64,000 bases of DNA from Rhodospirillales bacterium (GCA_018648445.1 JABGRG010000001.1:1-64000); one strand, 5' to 3'; shown: positions 29,222-38,404, numbered from the stretch's first letter. The notes: generated by a model from the letters alone, not told the origin. Numbers and translations are program-made.

Positions 29222-29621
29222 GCGTAATTTTCCCTTTGAAGAACACATCTTATCCATACCCCCCCTAAACAAGAATATTTTTTAAAAGAATCTTGTAGTT
29301 GTTGTTGGGGCCATGAGTCCTGGGGATTAATGGTGGTCCACAATCCATCCCCAGAAGCGCCCGCACCCGGCGTGTTTTCGACGTCGACGGGAAAACCCTG
29401 TTGATGGCGCCGACGCACCGACCGAACGTGGCGCACCGACTCCAAATTCGGAAAAGCGGGAATAGCGGGGACAGAAAATCTCCCGGATCAGGCCCTTCGC
29501 GTTTTACAGATCGGCGGATAACATTTCTATTTGTGTCCGCACCGGTGTAAAAAAGATTGCGTAACAAGAGTAGATTTCGAAGTCGGGTAAATCGGAGGGG
29601 GTTTATCCCCAGGATTCGAAA
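29222..29621. other. oriC: Candidate chromosomal replication origin (oriC)
   Basis: This is a 400-base gap between divergent hemE and ppsR. The Caulobacter origin lies in the gap between the same two orthologues. Words close to the DnaA box TTATCCACA are TTATCCATA (29250-29258), TGGTCCACA (29334-29342) and TTATCCCCA (29603-29611). Three copies of ATCCCCA in either orientation (29321-29327, 29347-29353, 29605-29611) resemble the weak TCCCCA DnaA sites described in Caulobacter. An AT-rich patch at 29271-29292 could be the unwinding element. A 33-base palindrome (29321-29353), a second inverted repeat (GTTTTC/GAAAAC, 29374-29396) and a CGCACCGAC direct repeat (29414, 29432) add to the structure. 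No TTAA-N7-TTAA CtrA site was seen. Confidence 0.65.
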
Positions 29622-30464
29622 ATGGTTCGCCAAAAGGGCATTCAGAATAAAACCGTGAACGTGCACATCGTATCGGACTCCACCGGCGAGACCGCAACTT
29701 CGGTCGCCCGCGCGTGTCTGGCTCAATTCGACCGCGTGGTTTGGATCGAGCATATCTGGCCTATGGTCCGCAAGAAAACCCAACTGAAAGAAATTTTGGC
29801 GGGCATCCGGAAAAACCCGGGTATCGTCATTTACACCCTGGTAAACCGGGAAATTCAGGAGCGCCTGGAAGAAGACTGCCGGCAGATGCAGGTTCCGTGC
29901 GTGCCGGTTCTCGATCCGGTTTTGGAAATGATGCACTCGTATCTGGGCGCGCCGGGCAAACCGCGGCCGGGCCGCCAACACGAGATGGATTCCGAATATT
30001 TTGCCCGCATAGAGGCGGTGCATTTCGTGTTGCGTCACGACGACGGCAAACACCCCATTGATTTTGATGAGGCCGACGTGGTTATCGCCGGCGTTTCACG
30101 AACGCTGAAAACGCCGACGTGTATTTATCTGGCCAACCGCGGCATCAAGGCGGCCAATATTCCGATCGTTCCCGGCGTGCCGATACCGCCCGAGGTGTTG
30201 AAGGAAGGCGCGCCGCTGGTCGTGGGTTTGACCAAAGACCCTAAGCGTCTGGTCCAAATTCGCCGCAACCGGCTGAAAATGCTGAACCGCGACGACGATA
30301 CCGATTACGCCGATATCGACACGGTTTCCGAGGAAGTTCGTACCGCCCGCGAGATTTTCAAGGCCCACAAGTGGCCGGTGATCGATGTGACCCGCAAGTC
30401 GGTTGAAGAGGTGGCCGCAACAATCATGCAACTCCACAAAAAACGGAAGGACGCGCAGCTTTAG
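29622..30464 (+). CDS. ppsR: Pyruvate, phosphate dikinase / PEP synthase regulatory protein
   Basis: The 280-residue protein belongs to the DUF299 family, bifunctional kinase/phosphorylases that switch PPDK or PEP synthase on and off. Seen motifs are VHIVSDSTGETATSVARA at the N-terminus, FVLRHDDGKHP, and the P-loop-like GVSRTLKTPTCIYLANRGIKAANIPIVPG. GLTKDPKRLVQIRRNRL follows. It corresponds to the first gene beside the Caulobacter and Rickettsia origins, which supports the origin call for the upstream gap. Confidence 0.95.
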   Translation: MVRQKGIQNKTVNVHIVSDSTGETATSVARACLAQFDRVVWIEHIWPMVRKKTQLKEILAGIRKNPGIVIYTLVNREIQERLEEDCRQMQVPCVPVLDPVLEMMHSYLGAPGKPRPGRQHEMDSEYFARIEAVHFVLRHDDGKHPIDFDEADVVIAGVSRTLKTPTCIYLANRGIKAANIPIVPGVPIPPEVLKEGAPLVVGLTKDPKRLVQIRRNRLKMLNRDDDTDYADIDTVSEEVRTAREIFKAHKWPVIDVTRKSVEEVAATIMQLHKKRKDAQL

Positions 30465-30477
30465 CGCAGACCTAACC

Positions 30478-31080
30478 ATGCGCAGATCACGCCTTGTCCT
30501 GGCCTCGGCAAGCGCTACCCGCGCCCGACTGCTCTCGGCTGCGGGAATCGAGTTCGAATGTGATCCCGCCGATGTGGACGAGGCCGCCATCAAAATCGAT
30601 CTGGAACGGACCGGGGCGGGTGCTGCGGACGTGGCGCACGCCCTTTGCGCCGCCAAGGCCATGGCTGTCAGCGAACGTCACCCGGATGCTTACGTAATCG
30701 GCGCCGATCAAATTTTGGAACATGGCGGGCAAAAGTTCGACAAGGCGTCCAGCCTCGACGATGCCCGCCGCCAGTTACAGGCCTTGCGCGGCCGAACCCA
30801 TAGCCTTGTGTGCGGCGTTTGCGCCGTGCACGAGCGCCGCCTGACTTGGCGGCATGAGGCGACGGCGCGCCTCGAAATGCGCGATTTCAGCGATGAATTT
30901 CTCGACGCATACCTGATCCGGGCCGAGGATGCCTGCCGCAATTCGGTCGGGGCCTACTATGTGGAAGGGCTGGGCGCGCAGTTATTTGCACGTATCGACG
31001 GCGATCACTTCACCATTCAGGGATTGCCCATGCTGGCTTTGATGGATTTCTTGCGCCGCGAAGGGCTACTTGCGTCATGA
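30478..31080 (+). CDS. maf: Maf-family nucleotide pyrophosphatase
   Basis: The 200-residue protein has the Maf patterns RLVLASASATRARLLSAAGIEFE at the start, AMAVSERHPDAYVIGADQILEHGG in the middle, and RNSVGAYYVEGLGAQLFARIDGDHFTIQGLPM near the end. Maf proteins hydrolyse non-canonical or modified nucleoside triphosphates. The usual final EGLG and GDH segments are intact. It lies 13 bases after ppsR, in the same conserved order seen near other alphaproteobacterial origins. Confidence 0.92.
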   Translation: MRRSRLVLASASATRARLLSAAGIEFECDPADVDEAAIKIDLERTGAGAADVAHALCAAKAMAVSERHPDAYVIGADQILEHGGQKFDKASSLDDARRQLQALRGRTHSLVCGVCAVHERRLTWRHEATARLEMRDFSDEFLDAYLIRAEDACRNSVGAYYVEGLGAQLFARIDGDHFTIQGLPMLALMDFLRREGLLAS

Positions 31081-31105
31081 GGGAACGGCCCCGGGAAGAA
31101 CGGCT

Positions 31106-31702
31106 ATGGTGATACTTGGGCTGACCGGTTCAATCGGCATGGGCAAGACGGTGGCCGCCGGGATGTTCCGGCAGCTGGGTGTGCCGGTGCATGACGCCGA
31201 TGCGTTCGTTCACAAGGCGTTAGCTGAAAATCGTGACGTAATCCGACAGGTCGGGAACTTGTTCGCGGGTATCGCGGGGAGCGGAAAAATCGATCGTATC
31301 GCCCTGGGCGCACGGGTATTTGGCGACGACGAAGCCCTGGCTGCCCTGGAGGCGATTCTCCATCCGGCGGTTCAGCGCGATCAGGCGGCGTTCATCGGGC
31401 GCGCCGCTTGCCGCAGGGAACGGCTGGTCGTCCTTGATATTCCGCTCCTGTTCGAGACCGGCGCCGAGCTTGATTGCGATTTCACGGCGGTTGTCACCGC
31501 GCCGCCCTGCATTCAAAGGGGCCGGGTCCTGCGCCGTCCCGGAATGACGCCGGAAAAACTGGGAAATATTCTGTCCCGCCAGATGCCGGACGCCGAAAAG
31601 ACACGGCGCGCCGATTTTGTCATCCGTTCCGGCCTGGGACGGCGTGCGGCCTTGCGCGAGGTGCGGCAAATCGTCACATTGTTGCGCCCCGGCCTCAACT
31701 GA
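31106..31702 (+). CDS. coaE: Dephospho-CoA kinase
   Basis: The 198-residue enzyme performs the last step of CoA synthesis. The P-loop is [11 protein letters not shown] at the N-terminus, followed by [40 protein letters not shown] and [17 protein letters not shown]. Note that aroE, usually between maf and coaE in alphaproteobacteria, is absent. ATG 31106 gives the family start; open codons before it overlap maf. Confidence 0.95.
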   Translation: MVILGLTGSIGMGKTVAAGMFRQLGVPVHDADAFVHKALAENRDVIRQVGNLFAGIAGSGKIDRIALGARVFGDDEALAALEAILHPAVQRDQAAFIGRAACRRERLVVLDIPLLFETGAELDCDFTAVVTAPPCIQRGRVLRRPGMTPEKLGNILSRQMPDAEKTRRADFVIRSGLGRRAALREVRQIVTLLRPGLN

Positions 31703-31721
31703 AATCAACCGACGGAACCCC

Positions 31722-32390
31722 ATGCGCGAAATTGCTCTCGATACCGAAACGACCGGCCTTGACCCAAACTCCGGCGACCGCATTGTCGAAATTGGGGCGG
31801 TGGAGTTGATCAATCATCTGCCCACCGGCGAAACCTATCAGGTTTACATCAATCCGCAGCGCGATATGCCGGAAGAGGCCTTCGCGGTGCACGGGCTGTC
31901 GGACGAATTCCTGGCCGACAAGCCGGTATTCGCTGATGTGGCGGATGGATTTCTGGATTTCGTTAGCGACGGCGATCTGGTGATCCACAACGCCGAATTC
32001 GACATGAAGTTCCTGAAGTACGAGTTCGGCTTGCTGGATAAACCGGCCCTGTCGGCCAATCGCGTGATCGATACGCTCAGCATTGCGCGGCGCAAATTTC
32101 CGGGCTCACCCGCCAATCTTGACGCCCTGTGCCGCCGTTTCCAAATCGATCTTTCGGACCGCTCGCTGCACGGCGCGCTGAAAGACGCCAAGCTGCTAAG
32201 CGAAGTTTATCTGGAGCTCATCGGTGGCCGCCAAGCCGACCTGGCGCTTGCGCGGGATGCGCAAAGCCCGGTGGCGGCACAGGAAGGCGTGCGCAATCAG
32301 CGCGTCGCCCGTCCCCACGCGCCCAGCGCTGAGGAAGAGGCCCGGCACGCGGCCTTCCTGAAAAAACTGAAAAACCCGCTTTGGGATTAA
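31722..32390 (+). CDS. dnaQ: DNA polymerase III epsilon subunit (proofreading exonuclease)
   Basis: The 222-residue 3'-5' exonuclease has the DnaQ motifs [27 protein letters not shown] (Exo I), [16 protein letters not shown] (Exo II) and [19 protein letters not shown], whose HxxxxD is Exo III. The C-terminal region ([13 protein letters not shown]) is the short tail that binds the polymerase subunit. It overlaps the convergent secB by four bases. Confidence 0.95.
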   Translation: MREIALDTETTGLDPNSGDRIVEIGAVELINHLPTGETYQVYINPQRDMPEEAFAVHGLSDEFLADKPVFADVADGFLDFVSDGDLVIHNAEFDMKFLKYEFGLLDKPALSANRVIDTLSIARRKFPGSPANLDALCRRFQIDLSDRSLHGALKDAKLLSEVYLELIGGRQADLALARDAQSPVAAQEGVRNQRVARPHAPSAEEEARHAAFLKKLKNPLWD

Positions 32391-32884
32391 GCCTCTTCGG
32401 CCTGCGCTGCGGCCGCTTGCTGTGCGAGCTGGTTCTGGAACATCCCGACAAAATCCACCGGGGCCAGCATCAGCGGCGGGAAGCCGCCGTCGCGGGTCGC
32501 GTCGGCAACGATGTTGCGGGCGAACGGGAACAACAGGCGCGGGCATTCGATCAAAAGGATCGGCTGTAGGGTTTCCTGGGGCCCGGTCACCGTAAACAGT
32601 CCGCCGTAAGACAGCTCGCAAACGAAGGCTGCGGTCTCTTTGACGTCGCATTGGGCGTGGATGGTCAGGACCACCTCATACATATCACCCTCTACCGGAT
32701 CGGCCTTGACGTCGATATTCACCGTGATGTCAGGCTGCGAATCCTGCTGGGCTGCGTAGACAGCGGGCGCGCCGGGGACTTCAAAGGAAAGGTCCTTGAC
32801 GTACTGCGCGACGACCGCAAGCGTCGGGGCTGCATTTTCTTCGGTGGTGGCGGCGGTTTCGTCGGGCGTGCCGTTGGCGTTCAT
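32387..32884 (-). CDS. secB: Protein-export chaperone SecB
   Basis: The 165-residue protein holds preproteins unfolded for SecA. Family patterns are [59 protein letters not shown] and [40 protein letters not shown]. The N-terminal 20 residues and the alanine-rich C-terminus are variable. Its position beside dnaQ is the usual alphaproteobacterial order. Confidence 0.96.
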   Translation of the reverse strand: MNANGTPDETAATTEENAAPTLAVVAQYVKDLSFEVPGAPAVYAAQQDSQPDITVNIDVKADPVEGDMYEVVLTIHAQCDVKETAAFVCELSYGGLFTVTGPQETLQPILLIECPRLLFPFARNIVADATRDGGFPPLMLAPVDFVGMFQNQLAQQAAAAQAEEA

Positions 32885-32951
32885 CTTTATGATCTCCGTT
32901 TCTGGATAATTTTGGCGTGGCTACCATAGTCGCGCCCCGCTGGCAACAACC

Positions 32952-33464
32952 CTAACGGTCGTCGCGTTGCCATGGGCTTTCGTTTTTTTCAGAGGGCGGG
33001 CTATCTGTGCCATCCCCGACCTCTTCGAATTCGCCCTCGATGACCGACGGGTCCCGGTCCGGCGTATTGCCCGGGCCGAAGCCGCCCGCCTGAACGTTCA
33101 CGCGGCCCGAGGATTCCAGATAACGGCCAACAAGGCCGCGAAAACCGGCGCGAAAGGCGGGCACGAACAAAAGAAATCCGAAGGCGTCGGTGACGAAACC
33201 CGGCGTCAGCAACAAGGCCCCGGCCAGCAACAGGCAAAGCCCATCGAAAACCTCGGCCATGGGAAAGCGGCCGACGGCGAGATGTTGTTGAGCGCGGGCC
33301 AGGGTCGAAAACCCCTGGTGGCGCAAAAGCCCGGTTCCGATAACGGCGGTCAGAACCACCACCGCCAGCGTCGGAACAAGCCCCAGCCAGCCGCCCACCT
33401 CGATAAAAACGGCGATTTCGATGATCGGAACACCGATCATTAGGATAAGAAGAATTAGACCCAT
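32952..33464 (-). CDS. fxsA: FxsA-family membrane protein
   Basis: The 170-residue protein begins with LILLILMIGVPIIEIAVFIEVGGWLGLVPTLAVVVLTAVIGTGLLRHQG and has a third hydrophobic segment at about residues 70-90 (GLCLLLAGALLLTPGFVTDAFGFLLF). This is the FxsA pattern: an inner-membrane protein with three or four helices, reported to relieve phage T7 exclusion when overproduced in E. coli. The C-terminal 50 residues are hydrophilic. The adjacent divergent gene encodes a Tim44-like protein, a conserved pairing. Confidence 0.92.
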   Translation of the reverse strand: MGLILLILMIGVPIIEIAVFIEVGGWLGLVPTLAVVVLTAVIGTGLLRHQGFSTLARAQQHLAVGRFPMAEVFDGLCLLLAGALLLTPGFVTDAFGFLLFVPAFRAGFRGLVGRYLESSGRVNVQAGGFGPGNTPDRDPSVIEGEFEEVGDGTDSPPSEKNESPWQRDDR

Positions 33465-33637
33465 GCTTGCCCTGAAACGATTATCGGATTATCTACATTC
33501 TAGATGGTGGTTCGCCAATCATACCCGAAGGCGCAAAACAGGTCACATTTCGCGCGCTCGGAGTTTTGTGCGTCCCATCGTATTTAAACCACGAGAACCC
33601 GGCGGTCCAGCCGGGATGAATTGTCGGGAAAGCGATT

Positions 33638-34360
33638 ATGGGTAACGGCATCCAGTTTCTAGACATTATTTTCTTCGCCCTGATCGCGGCATTTCTTGTT
33701 CTCAGGCTGCGAAACGTCCTGGGTAAGCGCGACGGGCATCAACGCGACCAGAACGACCAGAACGACCCGTTCAACCTCGGCCGGCCGCCGCAGGCGGGAA
33801 ACGAAAACGTCGTATCGCTCCCCGAGCGTGAGGATTCCGGCGCCTTTGAAGAACTCGTCAATTCCCGGATCGGCGACGAGGACGCCGCCGAGATCGACCA
33901 GCAAGATCCGCTGGCGGTGGGCCTGACCCAGATCATGCGGGCCGACAAGAGTTTCGAGGTTGAGGATTTCCTGGTTGGCGCGCGCACGGCTTTCGAAATG
34001 ATCATCGGCGGTTTTGCCTCTGGCGATACCGATATGCTACAGGCCTTGCTCAGCCGTGAAGTTTACGGAAATTTCGCCGAAGCCATCGCCAAACGCGAAG
34101 ATGCCGACGAATCCCTGGAAACACTGATCAGCGCCATCCGCGTTTCCGAAATGGTCGAAGCCTACATGGAAGGGGCGACGGCCTATGTCACCGTCAAGTT
34201 CGTCAGCGATCAAACCAAAGTGACCCGCAATGCCGAAGGCAAGATCATCGACGGTGATCCACAGGAAAGCACCGAGGTCACCGACTTCTGGACCTTCGCC
34301 CACAACACCCGGGCACGCGATCCGAACTGGACCCTCGTGGCGACGGGAAGCCTTGATTGA
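33638..34360 (+). CDS. Tim44/TimA-family protein
   Basis: The 240-residue protein starts with a single transmembrane helix (FLDIIFFALIAAFLVLRLRNVLGKR) and a charged linker. The C-terminal Tim44-like domain contains FLVGARTAFEMIIGGFASGDTDMLQALLSREVYGNFAEAI and EVTDFWTFAHNTRARDPNWTLVATGS. Bacterial TimA relatives are membrane-anchored and related to mitochondrial import motor Tim44; the bacterial role is unclear. Its end overlaps the mltA start by eight bases. Confidence 0.9.
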   Translation: MGNGIQFLDIIFFALIAAFLVLRLRNVLGKRDGHQRDQNDQNDPFNLGRPPQAGNENVVSLPEREDSGAFEELVNSRIGDEDAAEIDQQDPLAVGLTQIMRADKSFEVEDFLVGARTAFEMIIGGFASGDTDMLQALLSREVYGNFAEAIAKREDADESLETLISAIRVSEMVEAYMEGATAYVTVKFVSDQTKVTRNAEGKIIDGDPQESTEVTDFWTFAHNTRARDPNWTLVATGSLD

Positions 34361-35537
34361 TCCCCTGAAAAAGCTGATTGCCCTGGGGTCGGTCCTGGGG
34401 ACGGCCCTGGCCGCCCTTTCGGCTTGCGGTTTTGTTGAAATTGGCGAATTCACCGGTTTTGGTGAAAAACCGACGGTCCTGCCCCAAACGCCTGCGGGCC
34501 TGACCCTGAGCGCGGTCGAGTTCACGGATCTTCCCGGCTGGACCGCCGAACGCCACGCGCAAGTCCTTCCGGCCATTCTGAAATCGTGCTCGCGCATCGG
34601 CAAAATGCCCATGAACAAAGCATGGGGGCCGGGCAACGTGGCCGGACTGGCTGCCGACTGGCGCAAGCCCTGCGCCGCGGCCCTAAGGGTTCAGCCCGGA
34701 AACGGCGCGGCGGCGCGCTATTATATCGAATCGCGGTTCGACGCGTTTCTGGCTGCGGCGGGCGAAACCCCCGACGGTCTTTTCACCGGGTATTACGAGG
34801 CCGAATTGACCGGCTCGCGCAGGGAGTCAGCGCGCTTCCAGGTTCCCATATACGCGCCGCCGCCGGATTTGAAGGCCGTCAAGGAGCGTTCCGGCGGGCG
34901 TTATCTTTCGCGCAACGACATTTTTGCAGGCGCATTGCGCAACAAGGGTCTCGAGGTGATGTGGGTCGATGATCCGGTGGACGCCTTTTTCCTGCATGTT
35001 CAGGGGTCGGGCCGTGTCGCCATGACGGAAGGAAACGTCGTGCGTGTCGGTTACGCTGGCGACAACGGCCACAAATACGCTTCCATCGGCCGCGAACTGA
35101 TCGCGCGGGGCATTATTCCCAGAGAAAAGCTGTCCATGCAGTCGATCCGCGCCTGGATCACCGCCAACCCGACCCAGGGCAGCAACCTGATGGCCCACAA
35201 TCCGCGCTATATCTTCTTTCGTGAACTGGCGGGCAGGGACGGACCGATCGGGGCCGAGGGCGTGGCCCTGACGCCGGAACGGAGCCTCGCCGTGGATCGG
35301 GCCTTTCTGCCGCTGGGCGTCCCGCTTTGGGTGACGACCATCGATCCTTTGAATCCCAACAAGGCGTTCAACCGGCTGATGGTGGCCCAGGATACGGGCA
35401 GCGCTATAAAGGGGCCGGTGCGCGGCGACATCTTCTTCGGGTTCGGCGACGAAGCAGCGCGCCGGGCGGGAAACATGAAAGCCAAGGGCCGCTATTACCT
35501 GTTGCTGCCCAAGAAGACGCAAATTCCGATATCGTGA
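34353..35537 (+). CDS. mltA: Membrane-bound lytic murein transglycosylase A
   Basis: The 394-residue protein cleaves peptidoglycan glycan strands. A lipoprotein signal is present (KKLIALGSVLGTALAALSAC, lipobox LSAC). MltA hallmarks are ESRFDAFLAAAGETPDGLFTGYYEAEL, VMWVDDPVDAFFLHVQGSGRV, TANPTQGSNLMAHNPRYIFFREL, AVDRAFLPLGVPLWV, AQDTGSAIKGPVRGDIFFGFGDEAARRAG. The catalytic aspartate is in QDTGSAIKGPVRGD. The start is taken as TTG at 34353, with GGGAAG three bases upstream; no ATG is available nearby. It overlaps the Tim44-like gene. Confidence 0.9.
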   Translation: MIDPLKKLIALGSVLGTALAALSACGFVEIGEFTGFGEKPTVLPQTPAGLTLSAVEFTDLPGWTAERHAQVLPAILKSCSRIGKMPMNKAWGPGNVAGLAADWRKPCAAALRVQPGNGAAARYYIESRFDAFLAAAGETPDGLFTGYYEAELTGSRRESARFQVPIYAPPPDLKAVKERSGGRYLSRNDIFAGALRNKGLEVMWVDDPVDAFFLHVQGSGRVAMTEGNVVRVGYAGDNGHKYASIGRELIARGIIPREKLSMQSIRAWITANPTQGSNLMAHNPRYIFFRELAGRDGPIGAEGVALTPERSLAVDRAFLPLGVPLWVTTIDPLNPNKAFNRLMVAQDTGSAIKGPVRGDIFFGFGDEAARRAGNMKAKGRYYLLLPKKTQIPIS

Positions 35538-35590
35538 ACCTTCCCCGGAATTGATTGCCAAAATTTGATCGGGAAGGCATTGTGCCCGCC

Positions 35591-36355
35591 ATGTCTGAAC
35601 GCGCGCCTCACGTCGGTTTTTTCGTCACCTGTCTGGTCGATCTCATGCGGCCCAGCGTGGGCTTTGCGGCGATCAAATTGATGGAAGACGCAGGGTGCCG
35701 GGTGAGCGTTCCGCGCGCCCAGACCTGCTGCGGCCAGCCCGCCTATAATTCGGGCGACCGGGCCGACGCCGCCGACATCGCCAAACGGGTAATCGCCGAG
35801 TTTGAAGGCTTCGATTACGTGGTGCTGCCGTCGGGTTCGTGCGCGGGCATGATCCGCAAGCACTACCCCGAACTGTTCGCCGCCGATCCGAAATGGCAGA
35901 AACGCGCCGAAGAACTGTCCGCCAAAACCTTTGAGCTGACCGCTTTTCTGGTCGATGTTCTGGGGGTCGCGAATGTTGCGGGCACGTATGGCGGCACGGC
36001 CACCTATCACGATTCGTGCTCGGGCCTGCGCGAACTGGGCATCAAGGCACAGCCGCGCGCCCTGCTGGCGGGTGTCGACGGACTGGCCCTGGTGGAAGCC
36101 GAAAAATCCGAGGTCTGCTGCGGTTTCGGCGGCAGTTTCTGCGTCAAGTATCCGGATATTTCGGGGGCCATGGTCGACGCCAAGGCCGACGACATCATGG
36201 CCACCGGCGCCGATATGGTGCTGGCCGGTGACATGGGGTGCCTGCTGAACATCGCGGGCCGCCTGTCGGCCAAGGGTTCGGCCATCGAGGTCCGCCACGT
36301 GGCCGAGGTTTTGGCCGGAATTGGCGATTGCCCGGCCATCAGCAGGCGGGATTAG
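35591..36355 (+). CDS. lutA: Lactate utilisation Fe-S oxidoreductase LutA
   Basis: The 254-residue protein has two CCG domains: VPRAQTCCGQPAYNSG and YHDSCSGLRELGIKAQPRALL...EVCCGFGGSFCVKYP. Cysteines in these motifs bind an iron-sulfur cluster, as in LutA/YkgE and heterodisulfide-reductase subunits. With LutB and LutC it forms the L-lactate dehydrogenase system. The ATG at 35591 follows a GCC-rich region; an upstream GTG or ATG is less likely. The three lut genes are contiguous. Confidence 0.92.
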   Translation: MSERAPHVGFFVTCLVDLMRPSVGFAAIKLMEDAGCRVSVPRAQTCCGQPAYNSGDRADAADIAKRVIAEFEGFDYVVLPSGSCAGMIRKHYPELFAADPKWQKRAEELSAKTFELTAFLVDVLGVANVAGTYGGTATYHDSCSGLRELGIKAQPRALLAGVDGLALVEAEKSEVCCGFGGSFCVKYPDISGAMVDAKADDIMATGADMVLAGDMGCLLNIAGRLSAKGSAIEVRHVAEVLAGIGDCPAISRRD

Positions 36356-36359
36356 GCCG

Positions 36360-37751
36360 ATGGAACCGACCAGCGGAAAATTTACGCAAAACGCGCGCCG
36401 GGCCATCGGTGACCAACGATTGCAGGCCGCGCTGGCCAACTTCACCACGACATTCCCCAAAAAACGCCTGGACGTTATCGGCAGGCTGCCCGAGTTTGAC
36501 GCCCTTCGCGATGAAGGCGTGGCCATTAAGACGCATGTGCAGGCCAATCTGGAATTCTATCTGGCGCGTTTCGAGGAACGCGTGAGCGAGCAGGGCGGGA
36601 CCGTGCACTGGTGCCGGGACGCCAGCGAGGCCCGCGAAACCATTCTTGGCCTGTGCCGGGCGGCCAACGCCAAAACGGTCACCAAAAGCAAATCCATGAT
36701 TGGCGAGGAAATCGCCATCAACGAACATCTTGAGGCAGCCGGCATTGAGGCCGTGGAAACCGATCTGGGCGAATACATCATTCAGATCCGGGGCGAATCC
36801 CCCAGCCACATTCTGGTTCCCGCCATCCATCTGACGGGCCCGGACATCGCCGACACCTTCAAGGACAAGCACGCGGAGTTGCCCGCGAACCGAGATTTGA
36901 GCGAACCCGAGGCCATTTTGCGCGAGGCCCGCGCCGTGCTGCGCGAGAAATTCCTGACCGCCGATGTGGGCTTGAGCGGGGCCAACATGCTGATTGCCGA
37001 AACCGGCTCGGCGGTGGTCGTCACCAACGAGGGCAACGCCGATCTGGTGATGAATTTGCCCAAAACGCACATCGTTCTGGCCAGTATCGAAAAGGTGATG
37101 CCGACGCTGGAAGACGCCGCCACCATCCTTCGCCTTCTGGCCCGTTCGGCCACCGGTCAGGACATCACCGCCTACACCACCTTCGCAAGCGGTCCGGCGC
37201 GCGAAGGTGAAACCGACGGCCCGCAGGATTTTCACGTGGTGTTGCTGGACAACGGGCGTACCGAGATGCTGGCCAATGATTTTACGGACATGCTGGGCTG
37301 CATTCGCTGCGGGGCGTGCCTGAACCATTGCCCGGTCTACGCCACGGTTGGCGGGCATGCCTACGGCTGGGTTTATTCCGGCCCCATGGGCAAGGTGCTG
37401 ACGCCCGACCTGCTGGGCGCGCACAAGGCCGCCGATCTTCCCAATGCGTCCACCTTCTGCGGCAAGTGCGAAGAAATCTGCCCCATGCGCATTCCCTTGC
37501 CGCGCATGATGCGCCATTGGCGCGAACGTCAGTTCATGGAAGGCAAGGGGGCGGCGGCCAAGGGCAAATCCGGGCTCAAACTGTGGGCGTGGATGGCCAA
37601 AAGGCCCGCTCTGTACCGAATGGCTGCATCGGCGGCGGCGGGATTTTTGGGTCTGTTGGGCAAAGGAAAGGGTCGGATTGGGCGGCTACCCGTGCCCGAG
37701 GGCCGGACCTTCCAGGCCCAATACCGTGAAAACGCAGGAGAAGACCAATGA
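36360..37751 (+). CDS. lutB: Lactate utilisation iron-sulfur protein LutB
   Basis: The 463-residue protein has an N-terminal LUD domain (KTVTKSKSMIGEEIAINEHLEAAGIEAVETDLGEYIIQI, GANMLIAETGSAVVVTNEGNADLV) and two ferredoxin-type clusters: CIRCGACLNHCPVYATVGG and FCGKCEEICPMRIPLPRMM. The C-terminal part (KLWAWMAKRPALYRMAASAAAGFLGLLGKGKG) is hydrophobic. It transfers electrons between the lactate-oxidising complex and the chain. The start lies four bases past the lutA stop. Confidence 0.94.
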   Translation: MEPTSGKFTQNARRAIGDQRLQAALANFTTTFPKKRLDVIGRLPEFDALRDEGVAIKTHVQANLEFYLARFEERVSEQGGTVHWCRDASEARETILGLCRAANAKTVTKSKSMIGEEIAINEHLEAAGIEAVETDLGEYIIQIRGESPSHILVPAIHLTGPDIADTFKDKHAELPANRDLSEPEAILREARAVLREKFLTADVGLSGANMLIAETGSAVVVTNEGNADLVMNLPKTHIVLASIEKVMPTLEDAATILRLLARSATGQDITAYTTFASGPAREGETDGPQDFHVVLLDNGRTEMLANDFTDMLGCIRCGACLNHCPVYATVGGHAYGWVYSGPMGKVLTPDLLGAHKAADLPNASTFCGKCEEICPMRIPLPRMMRHWRERQFMEGKGAAAKGKSGLKLWAWMAKRPALYRMAASAAAGFLGLLGKGKGRIGRLPVPEGRTFQAQYRENAGEDQ

Positions 37752-38404
37752 ACGGCGCGCGGGAAGACATCCTGAGCGCCATCCGCCGTGCCGCAGTGGC
37801 TCCCGACGGAGACCCCGCGGCCCGCATGGCCGATCCCCGGCCCAATTTGGTTCCGGCGCGCGGCCAGGGAACACCCGACGAGCTGTTGGCGCGCTTTTTA
37901 TCCGAAGCCGACGCCGCCGGGGGGACGTTTACGCAACTGGCGTCGCGCGACGAAATACCGGCTGCCGCCGAAGGGTATCTGGCGGCCAATAACCAGCCCC
38001 TGGAAATCAAGGCCGCACCGGGCCTCAAGAACATTACGTGGACGCAACAATCCCTGCTTACCGTGGATTTCGGGCGGGCCGAGGGGGCCGACCACGTCGG
38101 TATTACCGAAGCCTTCGCCGGGATCGCCGAAACCGGGACGCTGATGGTTCTGTCGGGTGCCGAAAACCCGGCAAGCCTCAATTTTCTGCCCGATACGCAC
38201 CTGGTGGTGCTGGATACGTCCAGGATCGTCGGCGCGTATGAGGACGGCTGGGCGCTGCTGCGTGGCGAAAACGGCAAAACCGGCTTCATGCCGCGCATGG
38301 TCAACTGGATTACCGGGCCGTCCCGCTCGGCCGATATCGAACTGATCCTTCTTTTGGGCGTGCACGGGCCGCGCCGGCTGCATATTCTTCTGATCGATGG
38401 TTAA
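37748..38404 (+). CDS. lutC: Lactate utilisation protein LutC
   Basis: The 218-residue LUD-domain protein completes lutABC. It has GITEAFAGIAETGTLMVLSGAENPASLNFLPDTHLVVLDTSRIV and ends HGPRRLHILLIDG, typical of LutC/YkgG. ATGA overlap with lutB and an 8-base overlap with smr indicate one transcript. Confidence 0.92.
   Translation: MNGAREDILSAIRRAAVAPDGDPAARMADPRPNLVPARGQGTPDELLARFLSEADAAGGTFTQLASRDEIPAAAEGYLAANNQPLEIKAAPGLKNITWTQQSLLTVDFGRAEGADHVGITEAFAGIAETGTLMVLSGAENPASLNFLPDTHLVVLDTSRIVGAYEDGWALLRGENGKTGFMPRMVNWITGPSRSADIELILLLGVHGPRRLHILLIDG

Noticed and set aside
29265..30053. 262-residue frame across the oriC gap and ppsR in reverse
   Set aside because: Antisense to ppsR and rich in low-complexity residues; the gap is better explained as the origin.
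36339..37517. 392-residue frame antisense to lutB
   Set aside because: Shadow of a real gene; no recognisable features.
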